The notes below the pieces were generated by a model that had not been told where the DNA came from, ran no database searches, and saw nothing but the letters and a program-made list of their open reading frames with translations. Source: Gammaproteobacteria bacterium (GTDB lineage Bacteria > Pseudomonadota > Gammaproteobacteria > Eutrophobiales > Eutrophobiaceae). From it: DNA of 64,000 nt. The stretch lies in contig WLWS01000006.1 in the NCBI GenBank assembly GCA_012103475.1, forward strand, positions 62,001 to 126,000, given 5' to 3'. The position numbers were made by a program, and so were the translations under genes. This document shows, in pieces, positions 8,885 to 17,987 of this stretch (within the stretch, counting starts at the first letter, position 1; each line of letters begins with the position of its first letter).

Positions 8885-9388
8885 CTAATCACCAAGGTAG
8901 GCTACTAGCTGAATTTCGACGACCAAACCCGGATCAACCAGACCAGCAATCTTTGTCGCGACTGAGGTCGGGTAAGCAGCACCTGCATCGTCATAAAATT
9001 TTATTCGAATCGGCGCACCCGCGTAAAACTCTTCCATGTTATTGACAAAGTGAGTTTCGCTGACGACATTCTTTGCGCTCGCACCGTGGTCAGCCAGTAG
9101 CTTTGTAATGTATTGATAGATTACTTCCATTTGTTTCTTACCATTGCCCGGGGCAATGACCTGTCCCTCGTCATTAAAAGCAACGATTCCGCCTATATAA
9201 AGAAAATCACCGGCTCTTACCGCTTCAGATACTCCATAGTCTGCGTAAGCCTTGCCAATTGCTTCATTAATATGTGACTCCGAGCCAGGTTGCGCTGCCA
9301 TGCAACTGGAAGTGGTAAATGAAAAAACAAAAACCAGAACCAGGCTCTGAAGCAAATGATGCTTTGTTGAAAATGTTTTTGAAGTCAT
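8885..9388 (-). CDS. Exported RidA/YjgF/UK114-family protein
   Basis: A 167-aa protein with an N-terminal hydrophobic signal (LLQSLVLVFVFSFTTSSC) then a Rid domain of about 120 aa. The SSC at its end could be a weak lipobox or a normal signal-peptidase region. Canonical RidA hydrolyses enamine/imine intermediates using a conserved Arg in a PxR motif. Here the matching block reads YPTSVATKIAG, with no Arg at that place, so classical imine deaminase activity is doubtful. Rid proteins without the Arg are common in catabolic clusters with unknown roles. It lies 23 bp downstream of the enoyl-CoA hydratase on the same strand and ends in a strong terminator. Confidence 0.78.
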   Translation of the reverse strand: MTSKTFSTKHHLLQSLVLVFVFSFTTSSCMAAQPGSESHINEAIGKAYADYGVSEAVRAGDFLYIGGIVAFNDEGQVIAPGNGKKQMEVIYQYITKLLADHGASAKNVVSETHFVNNMEEFYAGAPIRIKFYDDAGAAYPTSVATKIAGLVDPGLVVEIQLVAYLGD

Positions 9389-9411
9389 GTCGTCTCTCTC
9401 AAGTTGTAAAA

Positions 9412-10263
9412 CTATTTTTTGGGTTTTGCGGAATAGTCACCGAAAGGACCATCGCGTTTTTGCAAAGCAGATTTGAGCCCTTCCGCATTGGCGGTATCCA
9501 TAAACTGATTCGAATTTTCACGATAAGTGGATAGCGCCATCCAGTCTACGCCAACATTCATAGCGGTACGTATACCCATAATTTCATAGGCCCGATTCAC
9601 ACCGCGTTTTAAGGTGGCGAGTAAGGCAGGCTGAATTGTCGCTATGGCGGATGCTTCCTGGTGTACTTTTTCATCGAGTTCTTCAGCAGTAAAACATTTT
9701 GTTGCCCAACCAAGTTCGACCGCTTCTTTGCCGCTAACTGACTTACCTGTGAACATCAGGTATTTAGCATTACTCATCGACATCTTCCAGGGAAAATAGA
9801 GGGTGTCCGGATTGCTAATACCACGTGTCGGTGGATAGCCGAGAGTCGCGTCTTCTGCGACGAACATAATATCGCACATGGAGGCGAGTTCACTGCCGCC
9901 GGCGAGACAATAGCCGTGCACCTGCGCGATCACGGGCTTGGTTAAGTCCCACATGATCCAGTAACCATCAACCAGACTTTGCGCATATTGCCCTGTTAAC
10001 TGGTCGACATCGGGTGCGACGTAGCCGTCTTCTGGAAAATTAGGGGAGGGCGTTTCCGGAGAAATATCATAGCCGGCACAGAACGATTTTCCGGCGCCTT
10101 TTATGACAATACTGCCCACATCCTGATTCCGTTCCGCTTCTTTGAGCACTGCGTAGAGTTCATGCCGCAGTTCCAGACTCATGGCGTTGGTTTTCTCAGG
10201 TCGATTCAGAGTAATGTGAGCAACCCGCTCGCGTACTTCATAAAGTAAATTCTTGTATGTCAT
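9412..10263 (-). CDS. Enoyl-CoA hydratase/isomerase family protein
   Basis: A 283-aa crotonase-fold enzyme. The oxyanion-hole segments are GKSFCAGYDIS (about residues 58-68) and VHGYCLAGGSELASMCD (about 120-136), and NRPEKTNAMS near the N-terminus is the CoA-binding strand. The family hydrates, isomerises or cleaves acyl-CoA thioesters. The Glu in GGSELA fits the first catalytic position; the second is not clear, so the exact reaction is open. It is divergent from the molybdenum-hydroxylase FAD subunit, with an operator between them, which places it in the same regulon. The RidA-like gene follows 23 bp downstream. Confidence 0.85.
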   Translation of the reverse strand: MTYKNLLYEVRERVAHITLNRPEKTNAMSLELRHELYAVLKEAERNQDVGSIVIKGAGKSFCAGYDISPETPSPNFPEDGYVAPDVDQLTGQYAQSLVDGYWIMWDLTKPVIAQVHGYCLAGGSELASMCDIMFVAEDATLGYPPTRGISNPDTLYFPWKMSMSNAKYLMFTGKSVSGKEAVELGWATKCFTAEELDEKVHQEASAIATIQPALLATLKRGVNRAYEIMGIRTAMNVGVDWMALSTYRENSNQFMDTANAEGLKSALQKRDGPFGDYSAKPKK

Positions 10264-10328
10264 GATATTTGCCTTGGTTTAAACATTGTTTATTGTCTGA
10301 ATTGAGTTTCAATGCAATAAAATAATCG

Positions 10329-10344
10329 TTTGTACACATATGAT
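10329..10344. promoter_or_regulatory. 16-bp operator, site 2
   Basis: TTTGT, ACACAT, ATGAT between the divergent enoyl-CoA hydratase and FAD-subunit genes. A TATAAT box at 10355-10360 follows, only 5 bp before the FAD-subunit ATG. Confidence 0.6.
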
Positions 10345-10365
10345 AATATCGTAGTATAATGCCCT

Positions 10366-11217
10366 ATGTCCAGTTATGAGATACCTGAAAACCTGGAGCA
10401 GGCCATCAAGCTCGCCGATGACGGTGATTGGCGCCTGTTAGCGGGCGGTACAGATTTCTATCCCCAACTTGGCGACAAGCCGGTTGATTTCAACATTATA
10501 GATATTAACCAGATTCAGGAACTGAAAGGTATCAGTAGGGAAGCTGAATTCTGGCGTATTGGGGCGACAACGACCTGGTCGGAATTACTGGAAACTCAAC
10601 TCCCTTCGGCTTTTGACGGTTTGAAGCTGGCAGCCCGTGAGGTTGGATCTGAACAAATTCAGAATGCAGCCTCAGTCGCCGGGAATTTATGCAACGCCTC
10701 GCCAGCCGCAGACAGTGTCCCACCTTTTCTTAGCCTCGACGCGATAGTTGAGCTGCAGTCGATAGAGGGTACCCGGCAAATGCCGGTGTCAGAGTTCATC
10801 GAAGGCAACCGGCGGACGGGGATCAGGCAAAACGAAATACTGACGGCGGTACTGGTTCCTACCGATCGAGACCAGGCCAGCTCACATTTTATCAAGCTTG
10901 GCACGCGAAAATATCTGGTTATATCAATCAGTATGGTTTCGGCGCTGCTCAGAAAGTCTGCAGATGGATTAATTGACCTTGCATGTATTTCAGTAGGTTC
11001 CTGTTCAGAAGTAGCGCAAAGGCTCCCGCAACTGGAAGCGGATCTTATTGGGAAAAGTGTTAAAACGGATCTAGGCGATTATGTCATGCCTGAATATCTG
11101 TCTGGGCTCGCACCGATCAATGATGTCAGAGCCAGTGGCGACTACAGAATGCATGCGAGCGAAGAATTAGTCAGACGGGTTCTGTCTGAGTGTGAATTTG
11201 GTAAAAACGAAAGCTGA
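10366..11217 (+). CDS. Molybdenum hydroxylase, FAD-binding (medium) subunit
   Basis: The 283-aa protein matches the FAD subunit of xanthine dehydrogenase/CO dehydrogenase-type enzymes. It has the LLAGGTDFYPQLGD loop near residue 25, the AASVAGNLCNASPAADSVP block near 103-121 that contacts FAD, and a C-terminal CODH-type domain. It carries electrons from the Fe-S clusters to an acceptor. The start has no visible Shine-Dalgarno site and a TATAAT lies 5 bp before the ATG, so the mRNA could be leaderless. The fused 2Fe-2S/Mo gene begins 5 bp after its stop; both must form one enzyme. E. coli YgfM-XdhD has a similar split. Confidence 0.88.
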   Translation: MSSYEIPENLEQAIKLADDGDWRLLAGGTDFYPQLGDKPVDFNIIDINQIQELKGISREAEFWRIGATTTWSELLETQLPSAFDGLKLAAREVGSEQIQNAASVAGNLCNASPAADSVPPFLSLDAIVELQSIEGTRQMPVSEFIEGNRRTGIRQNEILTAVLVPTDRDQASSHFIKLGTRKYLVISISMVSALLRKSADGLIDLACISVGSCSEVAQRLPQLEADLIGKSVKTDLGDYVMPEYLSGLAPINDVRASGDYRMHASEELVRRVLSECEFGKNES

Positions 11218-11222
11218 GTAAG

Positions 11223-11666
11223 ATGAAAGCAGTTAATTTCAGATTAAATGACGAGCCGGTTACAGTTCATGTTGAGCCGGCCCGAAGAATGACGCGGGTA
11301 TTGCGCGAGCAATTAGGTTTTACCGGAACTAAAGTCGGTTGTGATGCCGGTGATTGCGGGGCCTGTACCGTATTAATGGATGATCGCGCGGTGTGTGCTT
11401 GCATGCTGCCTGCCGGCAGGTTGGAGGGAAAAAACATTATCACTGTTGAAGGTCTTGCCAATAGCCATGATGGAGAATTAAACGCTCTACAGAAATCATT
11501 TCTGCATCATGGTGCAGCTCAATGTGGAATCTGCACACCGGGCATGCTCATGAGTGCAACGGCCCTGTTAAAAAGAAACCCAAAGCCAGACCAACAAGAA
11601 GTAGAGGATGCATTGGGGGGGTATTGTGTCGTTGTACCGGCTATCGAAAGATCGTCGATGCCGTGA
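11223..11666 (+). pseudogene. Molybdenum hydroxylase 2Fe-2S domain (N-terminal part of a broken 2Fe-2S/Mo fusion)
   Basis: This segment carries both clusters of a hydroxylase small subunit. The plant-type cluster is CDAGDCGACTV plus a later Cys near residue 60, and the second cluster begins at QCGICTPGMLM. The frame ends wrongly at YCVVVPAIERSSMP. The expected ending, GGVLCRCTGYRK, is present in another frame immediately after a run of seven G at 11615-11621. Adding one G restores ALGGVLCRCTGYRKIVDAV with no stop before the molybdenum domain. The intact form would be one 912-aa chain with 2Fe-2S domains followed by the Mo domain. Confidence 0.85.
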
Positions 11667-13960
11667 TGCAGGCACATGTCTTCAAGGATGCACCGAGGAC
11701 GGTGGAAAGATATCAGGCAGTAGGCTCATCCATTCAAAGACTGGATGGTAAAGCCAAGGTAAATGGTAGCGATATTTTCGGAGCCGACGAGGCACCCGCC
11801 GATGCCTTGTGGATTAAAGTTATCCGTTCGCCCTTTCATCGCGCACAATTTGAATTAGGCGATATAAAAGAGTTTGTTAACAGCTCTTCAGGAGTCGTCG
11901 GGGTGCTTAGTGCTGTCGACATACCCGGTAAGAATCAGTTCGGGGTTATCCCTGAATGCAGTGATCAACCGGTGTTCGCAGAAAACGAAACGCGGTTCAG
12001 AGGAGAAGCGATAGCAGCTGTTGTAGGAGAAGAGTCGGCGATTTCTGCTTTCAACATCGATGCATTTCCAGTTAGCTGGACCGAGCTTCCTGCAGTGATG
12101 ACACCTGTTGAGGCTTTACAGGATGGCGCGCCCCAAATACACGCTCAACGAAGCAACAATGAACTTATCAGGGGACTGGTTAAACGCGGCGATCTTGAAT
12201 CCGGTTTTGACGATGCCGATCACATTGCCAGTGGTGAGTTTTCAACAGGGTTTATTGAACACGCCTATATTGAGCCGGAGGCCGGTTTTGCTCGCAGAGT
12301 CGATGATCGAATAGAGATTCAGGCCTGCACACAAGCGCCGTATATGGATCGAAACGATATGGCCAATATTCTTGGTTTAGCTCCTGAGAAAGTGAGAATA
12401 CTGCCCAGCTCGGTCGGCGGTGGTTTTGGTAGCAAGCTGGATATTTCTCTCCAGCCCTATGTTGCTCTGGCTGCCTGGTTGTATCAACGACCTGCTCGAA
12501 TCGTTTATACCCGCTCTGAATCAATGATGAGTACTACGAAAAGACACCCAAGTAAGATCAAAGCAAAAATTGCGGCGAATGCTGATGGAAAGCTGACATC
12601 AATGGAATTTGATGGCGTTTTTAATACGGGTGCTTACGCTTCCTGGGGACCTACGGTGGCGAATCGGGTGCCGGTGCATGCCAGTGGCCCATATTATTTT
12701 CCGGCTTACGACGCACGTTCCCTCGCCGTGCACACAAATTGCCCGCCGGCTGGCGCGTTTCGCGGTTTCGGTGTGCCGCAATCGGCAGTTGCTCAGGAAG
12801 CCCTGTTTGATGAATTGGCAGACGCAATCGGAATCGACCGTCTACAATTTCGCATTACGAATGCGCTGGAGAATAATATGCAAACCGGTACCGGGCAGAA
12901 GTTTGTCAGTGGTGTCGGTTTTAAAAAATGTTTGCAGGCTCTGCTGTCGCCCTGGCAGGAAGCACAGAGCGATGCCAAAAAATTTAACCAGACTTCAAAT
13001 GGTGACACACTACGAGGTATCGGCGTGGCCGGAGTCTGGTACGGCTGTGGCAACACCAGTTTACCTAACCCTTCAACTATCAAGGTGGGTATTAAACAGG
13101 ACAGCACCTTATTAATTCATCAGGGCGCGGTTGATATCGGTCAAGGTTCTAATACAGTGATCACGCAGATATGTGCCGATGCTCTGGGTATGAAAGTAGA
13201 TCTCTTTGAAATTGAATCTGGTGATACCGCGCAGACTCCTGATGCGGGAAAGACCTCGGCATCAAGGCAGACATTCGTATCTGGCAACGCGTCGCGAATT
13301 GCGGGGGCCGGGCTTCGAAGCAAGATTCTTGAAAAGCTAAACGCAGCTGAAGATGCCGAATTGGATATTGAAGATGGCTATCTGACGGTTTCTGGTGCGA
13401 ATGGGAAGGAGCAATATTATCTTCCGGAAATGCCAGCAGATGAAAATGGCTTCGTTTTCGTCAATGAAGGGTCTTACGACCCACCCACTAAACCTCTCGA
13501 TAAGAATGGTCAGGGCGAGCCTTATGCGACTTATGGTTATGGTGCTCAGGTCGCTGTTGTTGATGTCGATACGAAACTGGGTACAGTAAAAATAGTCAAA
13601 ATCATCGCAGCTCATGATGTCGGCAAAGCCGTCAACCCGAATCTGGTGGAAGGACAGGTCGAGGGTGGAATTGCACAGGGAATCGGCATGACTTTTATGG
13701 AAGAGTACGTTCCGGGGCGTACAGAAAATCTACACGATTATTTGATACCCACTTTCGGCGATGTTCCGAACTTAGAAACGATCATTGTTGAAGAAACCGA
13801 TCCGCACGGGCCTTTCGGTGCTAAAGGACTTGGCGAACACGTTCTTATTCCGACAGCGCCAGCCATTTTAAATGCCATTCACCACGCTTGTGGTGCAAGA
13901 GTGAGAGATTTACCCGCGACGCCCGAACGGGTGTTAACTGCCATGAATTTGTCGGGTTAA
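11615..13960 (+). pseudogene. Molybdenum hydroxylase molybdopterin-binding domain (C-terminal part of the broken fusion)
   Basis: From GGVLCRCTGYRK this part completes the second 2Fe-2S cluster and continues into a full molybdopterin domain. Visible motifs are the GGGFGSKLD loop, GAFRGFGVPQ with the substrate Arg, the EGQVEGGIAQGIG dithiolene-binding segment, and GPFGAKGLGEHV, whose Glu is the catalytic base of the xanthine-oxidase family. These enzymes hydroxylate N-heterocycles or aldehydes with water. The fused chain resembles Desulfovibrio aldehyde oxidoreductase and E. coli XdhD in layout. The substrate is inferred from context as a pyridine-type ring. The single missing G may be a sequencing error in a homopolymer. 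Confidence 0.85.
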
Positions 13961-13970
13961 ATTAGGGTTT

Positions 13971-15143
13971 CTAAAAGACGGTTTCTGGCAGGGTCGTTGC
14001 CGGTGGCGTATTTCTGCTTCGTTGACTACGCACGAGCCCATCGATAATCGTCATCCCAATACCAGGAAGATCGCCAAGCTGAATACTGTCCAGAATAGTT
14101 TTGCCCGCGGTATGCTGAGCTTTATCCATAATAACGAAATCCGCAGATCGACCCACTTCAATTAAGCCGCAATCAAGATCGCGCATGCGCGCCGTATTCC
14201 CGGTGGCAAAACATAAGGCAGTCTCTGCATTGATGTCGCCCAAGCTGGATAGCATTGCTACCGTGCGTAAAATACCGAGTGGCTGCACGCCGGAGCCAGC
14301 CGGGCCATCGGTACCCAGAATAACCCGTTCCAATTGATTCAGTTCATTGGCCGTGCGTAGTGCTAGCAGCGCTGCGCGAGAGTTACCATTGTGAACTATT
14401 TCTATGCCCCTGCCACATTGCTCGCACAGACATACGATCTGCTCATCGGGCAGCGCCGTATGGCCACCATTAATGTGCCCGATAATGTCAGCGTCCGCAT
14501 CGAGGATGACATCTTTATCAATCAAACCGGAACCGGGGATAGAGGGACCGCCCGTATGTATGGTGCTTTGGATACCGTATTTGCGTGCCCAGCCAACCAT
14601 TTTCTGGGCTTCTTCTCCCGCTTTCACACTGCCGAGGCCAACTTCGCCCAAAAGTTTGACTCCATTTTCTGCCAGCTCCTTAAAATCTTCCTCTACCATG
14701 CCCTGCTCAATCACTGGCGCACCGGCGTGAACTTTTACTCCGCTCGGTCTGAAATTTTCAAACATCCTTTGCGAAGCAACAGCCATCGCCTTCAAACCGA
14801 CAATATCCTTCGGCCTGCCAGGCATATGAACTTCCCCTGCAGAGATCATTGTGGTGACACCGCCGTGTAGCGTGCTGTCGATCCAGTTAAGCTGGCTTTG
14901 GCGGGGCGTCCAGTCACCCGCTACGGGATGCACATGACTGTCGATAAGTCCCGGGCACACAGTGGTGCCTTTGGCGTCCACTATTTGTGTTGCTTCTTCC
15001 AGGTTGCAATCTTTTCCTTTGCCGATTTCGGTAATAAGCCCGTCAATCGCGATCACCGTGTTCGCATCGAGAACAGGATTCTCCAGATCACCGGAAATCA
15101 ACAAACCGATATTTTTTACTACCAGTTTTTCTTTAAATGCCAT
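13971..15143 (-). CDS. Amidohydrolase-superfamily protein, enamidase-like
   Basis: A 390-aa metal-dependent hydrolase. GLIDSHVHPVAGD gives the His70-x-His72 metal pair, with later His residues in TIHTGGPSIPGSG and GHINGGHTALP and the catalytic Asp in ILGTDGPAGSG. Length and these blocks resemble enamidase of Eubacterium barkeri, which opens 1,4,5,6-tetrahydro-6-oxonicotinate to 2-formylglutarate; this similarity is from memory and not tested. It ends 10 bp from the end of the molybdenum hydroxylase in convergent orientation. An operator site lies 24 bp upstream of its start. The presence of a 6-hydroxynicotinate-reductase-like gene at 23962 supports a lactam/enamide substrate. Confidence 0.78.
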   Translation of the reverse strand: MAFKEKLVVKNIGLLISGDLENPVLDANTVIAIDGLITEIGKGKDCNLEEATQIVDAKGTTVCPGLIDSHVHPVAGDWTPRQSQLNWIDSTLHGGVTTMISAGEVHMPGRPKDIVGLKAMAVASQRMFENFRPSGVKVHAGAPVIEQGMVEEDFKELAENGVKLLGEVGLGSVKAGEEAQKMVGWARKYGIQSTIHTGGPSIPGSGLIDKDVILDADADIIGHINGGHTALPDEQIVCLCEQCGRGIEIVHNGNSRAALLALRTANELNQLERVILGTDGPAGSGVQPLGILRTVAMLSSLGDINAETALCFATGNTARMRDLDCGLIEVGRSADFVIMDKAQHTAGKTILDSIQLGDLPGIGMTIIDGLVRSQRSRNTPPATTLPETVF

Positions 15144-15166
15144 TAGAATTCAGCTCATTTAAATTG

Positions 15167-15182
15167 TTTGTATACATATAAT
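15167..15182. promoter_or_regulatory. 16-bp operator, site 3
   Basis: TTTGT, ATACAT, ATAAT, 24 bp upstream of the amidohydrolase start codon, where a bound repressor would block initiation. The MarR gene starts 157 bp to the right, so the same site could also affect it. Confidence 0.6.
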
Positions 15183-15273
15183 TGAATAATCAAGTCAGTT
15201 TTGCAAGTCTGAATACGACAATTGACGAAGCCAGCGGCGATTATTGACCGATTTACCGACTTCAGTTTGGTAT

Positions 15274-15292
15274 ATAATAAGCCGTTTATATT
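15274..15292. promoter_or_regulatory. Possible degenerate type-B half site upstream of marR
   Basis: ATAATAAGCC followed by GTTTATAT resembles one arm of the type-B palindromes, but the second arm lacks GGC and no type-A partner is seen 110-125 bp away. It lies 48 bp before the MarR gene. It could equally be ordinary promoter sequence. Confidence 0.3.
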
Positions 15293-15339
15293 TCAGGTGG
15301 TTTTAAGTCACTCAGCAGCAATATCCAGACAGGAAGATT

Positions 15340-15786
15340 ATGAGCAAAAAAAGTAATAAGACAGGCAAGGACGGAGACTACATGCTGGAGCAGCAAATTG
15401 GACACTTAATGCGAAAAGCAAACCAGCGACACACCGTTATATTTGCTGCAGCGATGAAGGAGGTTGATCTTACTCCAATGCAATTCGCCGTCATGGCAAA
15501 AATCAAAGATGAGGAAGAAGTATCTCAGAATCTTCTAGGTCGGCTGGCGTCCATGGACCCGGCGACGGTGCAGGGGGTTGTTAAACGACTTGCCGAAAGA
15601 GATCTCATTGCAGCAAAACCGGATGTTAACGATCGTAGACGTCACTTATGGACATTATCCAAAGATGGCGAGAAATTACTCAAAAAAGCCTTACCGGTGG
15701 CAAAGCAAATTACAGAAAGTACACTTGAGCCGCTTTCCCAGTCTGAACGACAAGCATTCGCCCGCACTTTGAAAAAACTAACCTGA
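15340..15786 (+). CDS. MarR-family transcriptional regulator
   Basis: A 148-aa winged-helix protein. The N-terminal helix MLEQQIGHLMRKANQRHTVIFA resembles MarR regulators of aromatic and pyridine catabolism such as NicR and HpaR. The recognition helix region is DPATVQGVVKRLAERDLI and the wing is DVNDRRRHLWTLS. ATG follows AGGAAG. MarR dimers bind 16-20-bp palindromes and release DNA on binding an aromatic ligand. It is the only classical single-domain repressor in the window and sits in the middle of the genes carrying the TTTGT-N6-ACAAA sites, so it is the best candidate for binding them; this is inference. Confidence 0.88.
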   Translation: MSKKSNKTGKDGDYMLEQQIGHLMRKANQRHTVIFAAAMKEVDLTPMQFAVMAKIKDEEEVSQNLLGRLASMDPATVQGVVKRLAERDLIAAKPDVNDRRRHLWTLSKDGEKLLKKALPVAKQITESTLEPLSQSERQAFARTLKKLT

Positions 15787-15824
15787 GACTCTTACTATTC
15801 GCATTGTCGACATCGTTCCAGGGC

Positions 15825-17300
15825 TTAAACCCAGCGTGATGTAATGGTTTTTTCATCGAGGAACAGTTGCATCGATGCCATGCGTGATTTAGCACTACCC
15901 AGGAACGACTCCTTTCTTGAACCCAATGGAAAAAAAGCATAGGGCTGAGGTATCGCCATATTAATTCCGACATTGCCAACATTCACCGCCCGGGTAAATT
16001 TGCGTGCGTGTTTACCACTTTCCGTAAACAGGCAGGCAGAATGGCCATAATTCGTTCTGTCGATCCAATCAATCGCCTCATCCATACTCTCTGCGCGCAT
16101 TAGTATCGCTACCGGACCAAAGGATTCCTGGCCGGCGCTGGGCATATCCGGATGTCCGTTCTCCAGAACTGTTGGTGATAGAAAATAACCGTTCTGATAA
16201 CCCTCTACTTTTGGATTACGACCGTCCAGTACTACTTTAGCGCCTTCGTTAATTGCCTTGTCGATCCAGTTGATCACTTTGTCTTTGCCTGCTTGTGTAC
16301 ACATAGGACCAAGCTGAGTGGATTCATCCAGTCCGTAGCCCAATTTCATATTAGCAGCCACTACCAGCTTTTCCTTAAGTTCATCATGTCCATCGCCGAC
16401 AACGACGACGTTATCCGAGCCCAGGCAACGTTGACCACCCATGGCAAAGCAGGAACTGACAAGCAGTTTTGCCGCCTGCTCAAGATCCGCATCGGGCATG
16501 ACAACGACATGGTTTTTACCATTACCGTTCAGAGAACAGGGTTTCCCTAATTCACCACATAGACGATTGAGCTCTCGCCCTACCTGGGTTGAACCAATAA
16601 AACCGAGACCCTTAATTTCGTTTTGTCGCAGCATTGTCTGATTTATTTCCGCGTTACCGTAAACCATGTTGATAACACCGGGAGGAAAAACTTCCTGCGC
16701 TACACGGTTAATGGCTTCTGCTGCGACGGGATCATGAGGACTGGGGCTTACGACTACTGTACAACCTGCGGCCAGAGCATAAGGTACAAAAGAAGACCAG
16801 GCATGTATGGGTATGTTCCCGGGTGTCACAATAAGGAAAGCGCCGACCGGCTCCCATACCAGAGTTTGATCAATGCCGGTGGCAAGTTGATCAATATGCT
16901 CATTCATTTTTACCAGACCATAGGCGGCCGAACAGGCTGATTCAATATTTTCGATCACGCGTCTAACTGATCCACGTGACTCGCCAATGGTCCGACCATG
17001 ATCCTGGCTCAGGATACGACAGAGTTCTTCAAATCGTTCTTCGAGTTTTCCGCGAAAATCAAAGAGCAGCTTCGCGCGATCGCGTAGACAGACATCCTTC
17101 CAGCTTTGAAAGGCCAGATCAGCAGCAACAACTGCTGCTTGAGCCTCTTCCTGAGTGGCAATAGAAAATTCCGCAATGACTTCAGCCGTTGCCGGATTAA
17201 CAGAAGTAATACTGTTAGTTGATTGCGACTTCAACCATTCGCTACCAATCAACTGCTCCAATTCTCCGTAATTGCTTTTTACTTCAGAAAGTAAGGCCAT
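15825..17300 (-). CDS. Aldehyde dehydrogenase, methylmalonate-semialdehyde-dehydrogenase-like (probably CoA-acylating)
   Basis: A 491-aa aldehyde dehydrogenase with catalytic Cys292 in GGQRCLG. The position that is Glu in hydrolytic ALDHs (LELGG) is Asn here (LNGNGKNHVVVMPDAD), as in MmsA-type enzymes that form acyl-CoA from a semialdehyde. The C-terminal FFPLGSRKESFLGSAK and TSRW tail also fit MmsA. In this setting it could convert a dicarboxylic semialdehyde from ring opening to its acyl-CoA, feeding the nearby enoyl-CoA hydratase and acyl-CoA dehydrogenase. It is on the minus strand 49 bp downstream of the DUF1185 gene, probably in one operon. Confidence 0.82.
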   Translation of the reverse strand: MALLSEVKSNYGELEQLIGSEWLKSQSTNSITSVNPATAEVIAEFSIATQEEAQAAVVAADLAFQSWKDVCLRDRAKLLFDFRGKLEERFEELCRILSQDHGRTIGESRGSVRRVIENIESACSAAYGLVKMNEHIDQLATGIDQTLVWEPVGAFLIVTPGNIPIHAWSSFVPYALAAGCTVVVSPSPHDPVAAEAINRVAQEVFPPGVINMVYGNAEINQTMLRQNEIKGLGFIGSTQVGRELNRLCGELGKPCSLNGNGKNHVVVMPDADLEQAAKLLVSSCFAMGGQRCLGSDNVVVVGDGHDELKEKLVVAANMKLGYGLDESTQLGPMCTQAGKDKVINWIDKAINEGAKVVLDGRNPKVEGYQNGYFLSPTVLENGHPDMPSAGQESFGPVAILMRAESMDEAIDWIDRTNYGHSACLFTESGKHARKFTRAVNVGNVGINMAIPQPYAFFPLGSRKESFLGSAKSRMASMQLFLDEKTITSRWV

Positions 17301-17349
17301 CTAGGTCTCCGCAAATTTTTTATGTTTTAAAAGAGTACAATTATATTTT

Positions 17350-17937
17350 CTAGCGCAAGCCATCTTGACCTTTGGCTTCGTCAGTCTTGAGCCCGCCAAC
17401 TCGGGGTAAAGGCCTGCCGCTATCGGTAACAGCAACGACTACCATTAACTCATTTGCTCTTGGTGCATCGCAAACACGCACCTCCATAGCATCAAAGTGA
17501 CTGCGAACATACGCCGCATCTTTATGCCCGAGAGGAACATCGATAGCGGCACCGGCAGCAGCGCGTTTTTTTGAAGAGGGTACCAGAGCAGCACCTTTTT
17601 CAACGGCTTTGCGAAGTGGAGCGCCAAGGCTGGGGTGTAAAATGGCAGCAGCGTGCTCAAGTTCACCGTCCACACCGACTATCGCAGCCTTGCCATAACT
17701 CTCAGTCTGCGAAGGTGTTATACCCAATGCACTAACGCATTTGTCACCCAGCAAGCCACCCAGTTCCGCGCCGATCTCCATGAGTGCCTCCAGATTCTCT
17801 TCGTAGCGACCCGCGAAACTGTTTTCGATAACCGCTATGGCAGCGGCTCTGCGTGTTGGTGGCGAAATTGTCCTGTCCGCTTCGCGATGTATTTCGTCTA
17901 CCACCGTGACTATTTTTCGAATATTGGCTTTACTCAT
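17350..17937 (-). CDS. AA_synth (DUF1185) family protein
   Basis: The 195-aa protein matches the Pfam family named amino acid synthesis (DUF1185). It has IRKIVTVVDEIHREAD at the N-terminus, AVIENSFAGRYEENLEAL and ALGITPSQTESYGKAAIVG in the middle, and ANELMVVVAVTDSGRPLPRVGG at the end. The family name does not reflect a proven activity. From memory, members often lie beside UPF0280, 6-hydroxynicotinate-reductase-like and amidohydrolase genes, as here, which suggests a hydrolytic or binding role in N-heterocycle or cyclic-amide breakdown. It lies between the PQQ dehydrogenase (50 bp upstream) and the MmsA-like gene on the same strand. Confidence 0.78.
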   Translation of the reverse strand: MSKANIRKIVTVVDEIHREADRTISPPTRRAAAIAVIENSFAGRYEENLEALMEIGAELGGLLGDKCVSALGITPSQTESYGKAAIVGVDGELEHAAAILHPSLGAPLRKAVEKGAALVPSSKKRAAAGAAIDVPLGHKDAAYVRSHFDAMEVRVCDAPRANELMVVVAVTDSGRPLPRVGGLKTDEAKGQDGLR

Positions 17938-17987
17938 AGCTATTTTCCGCGTTCACAATTTTTATAAGATGTAGGGTGATTAATTTG

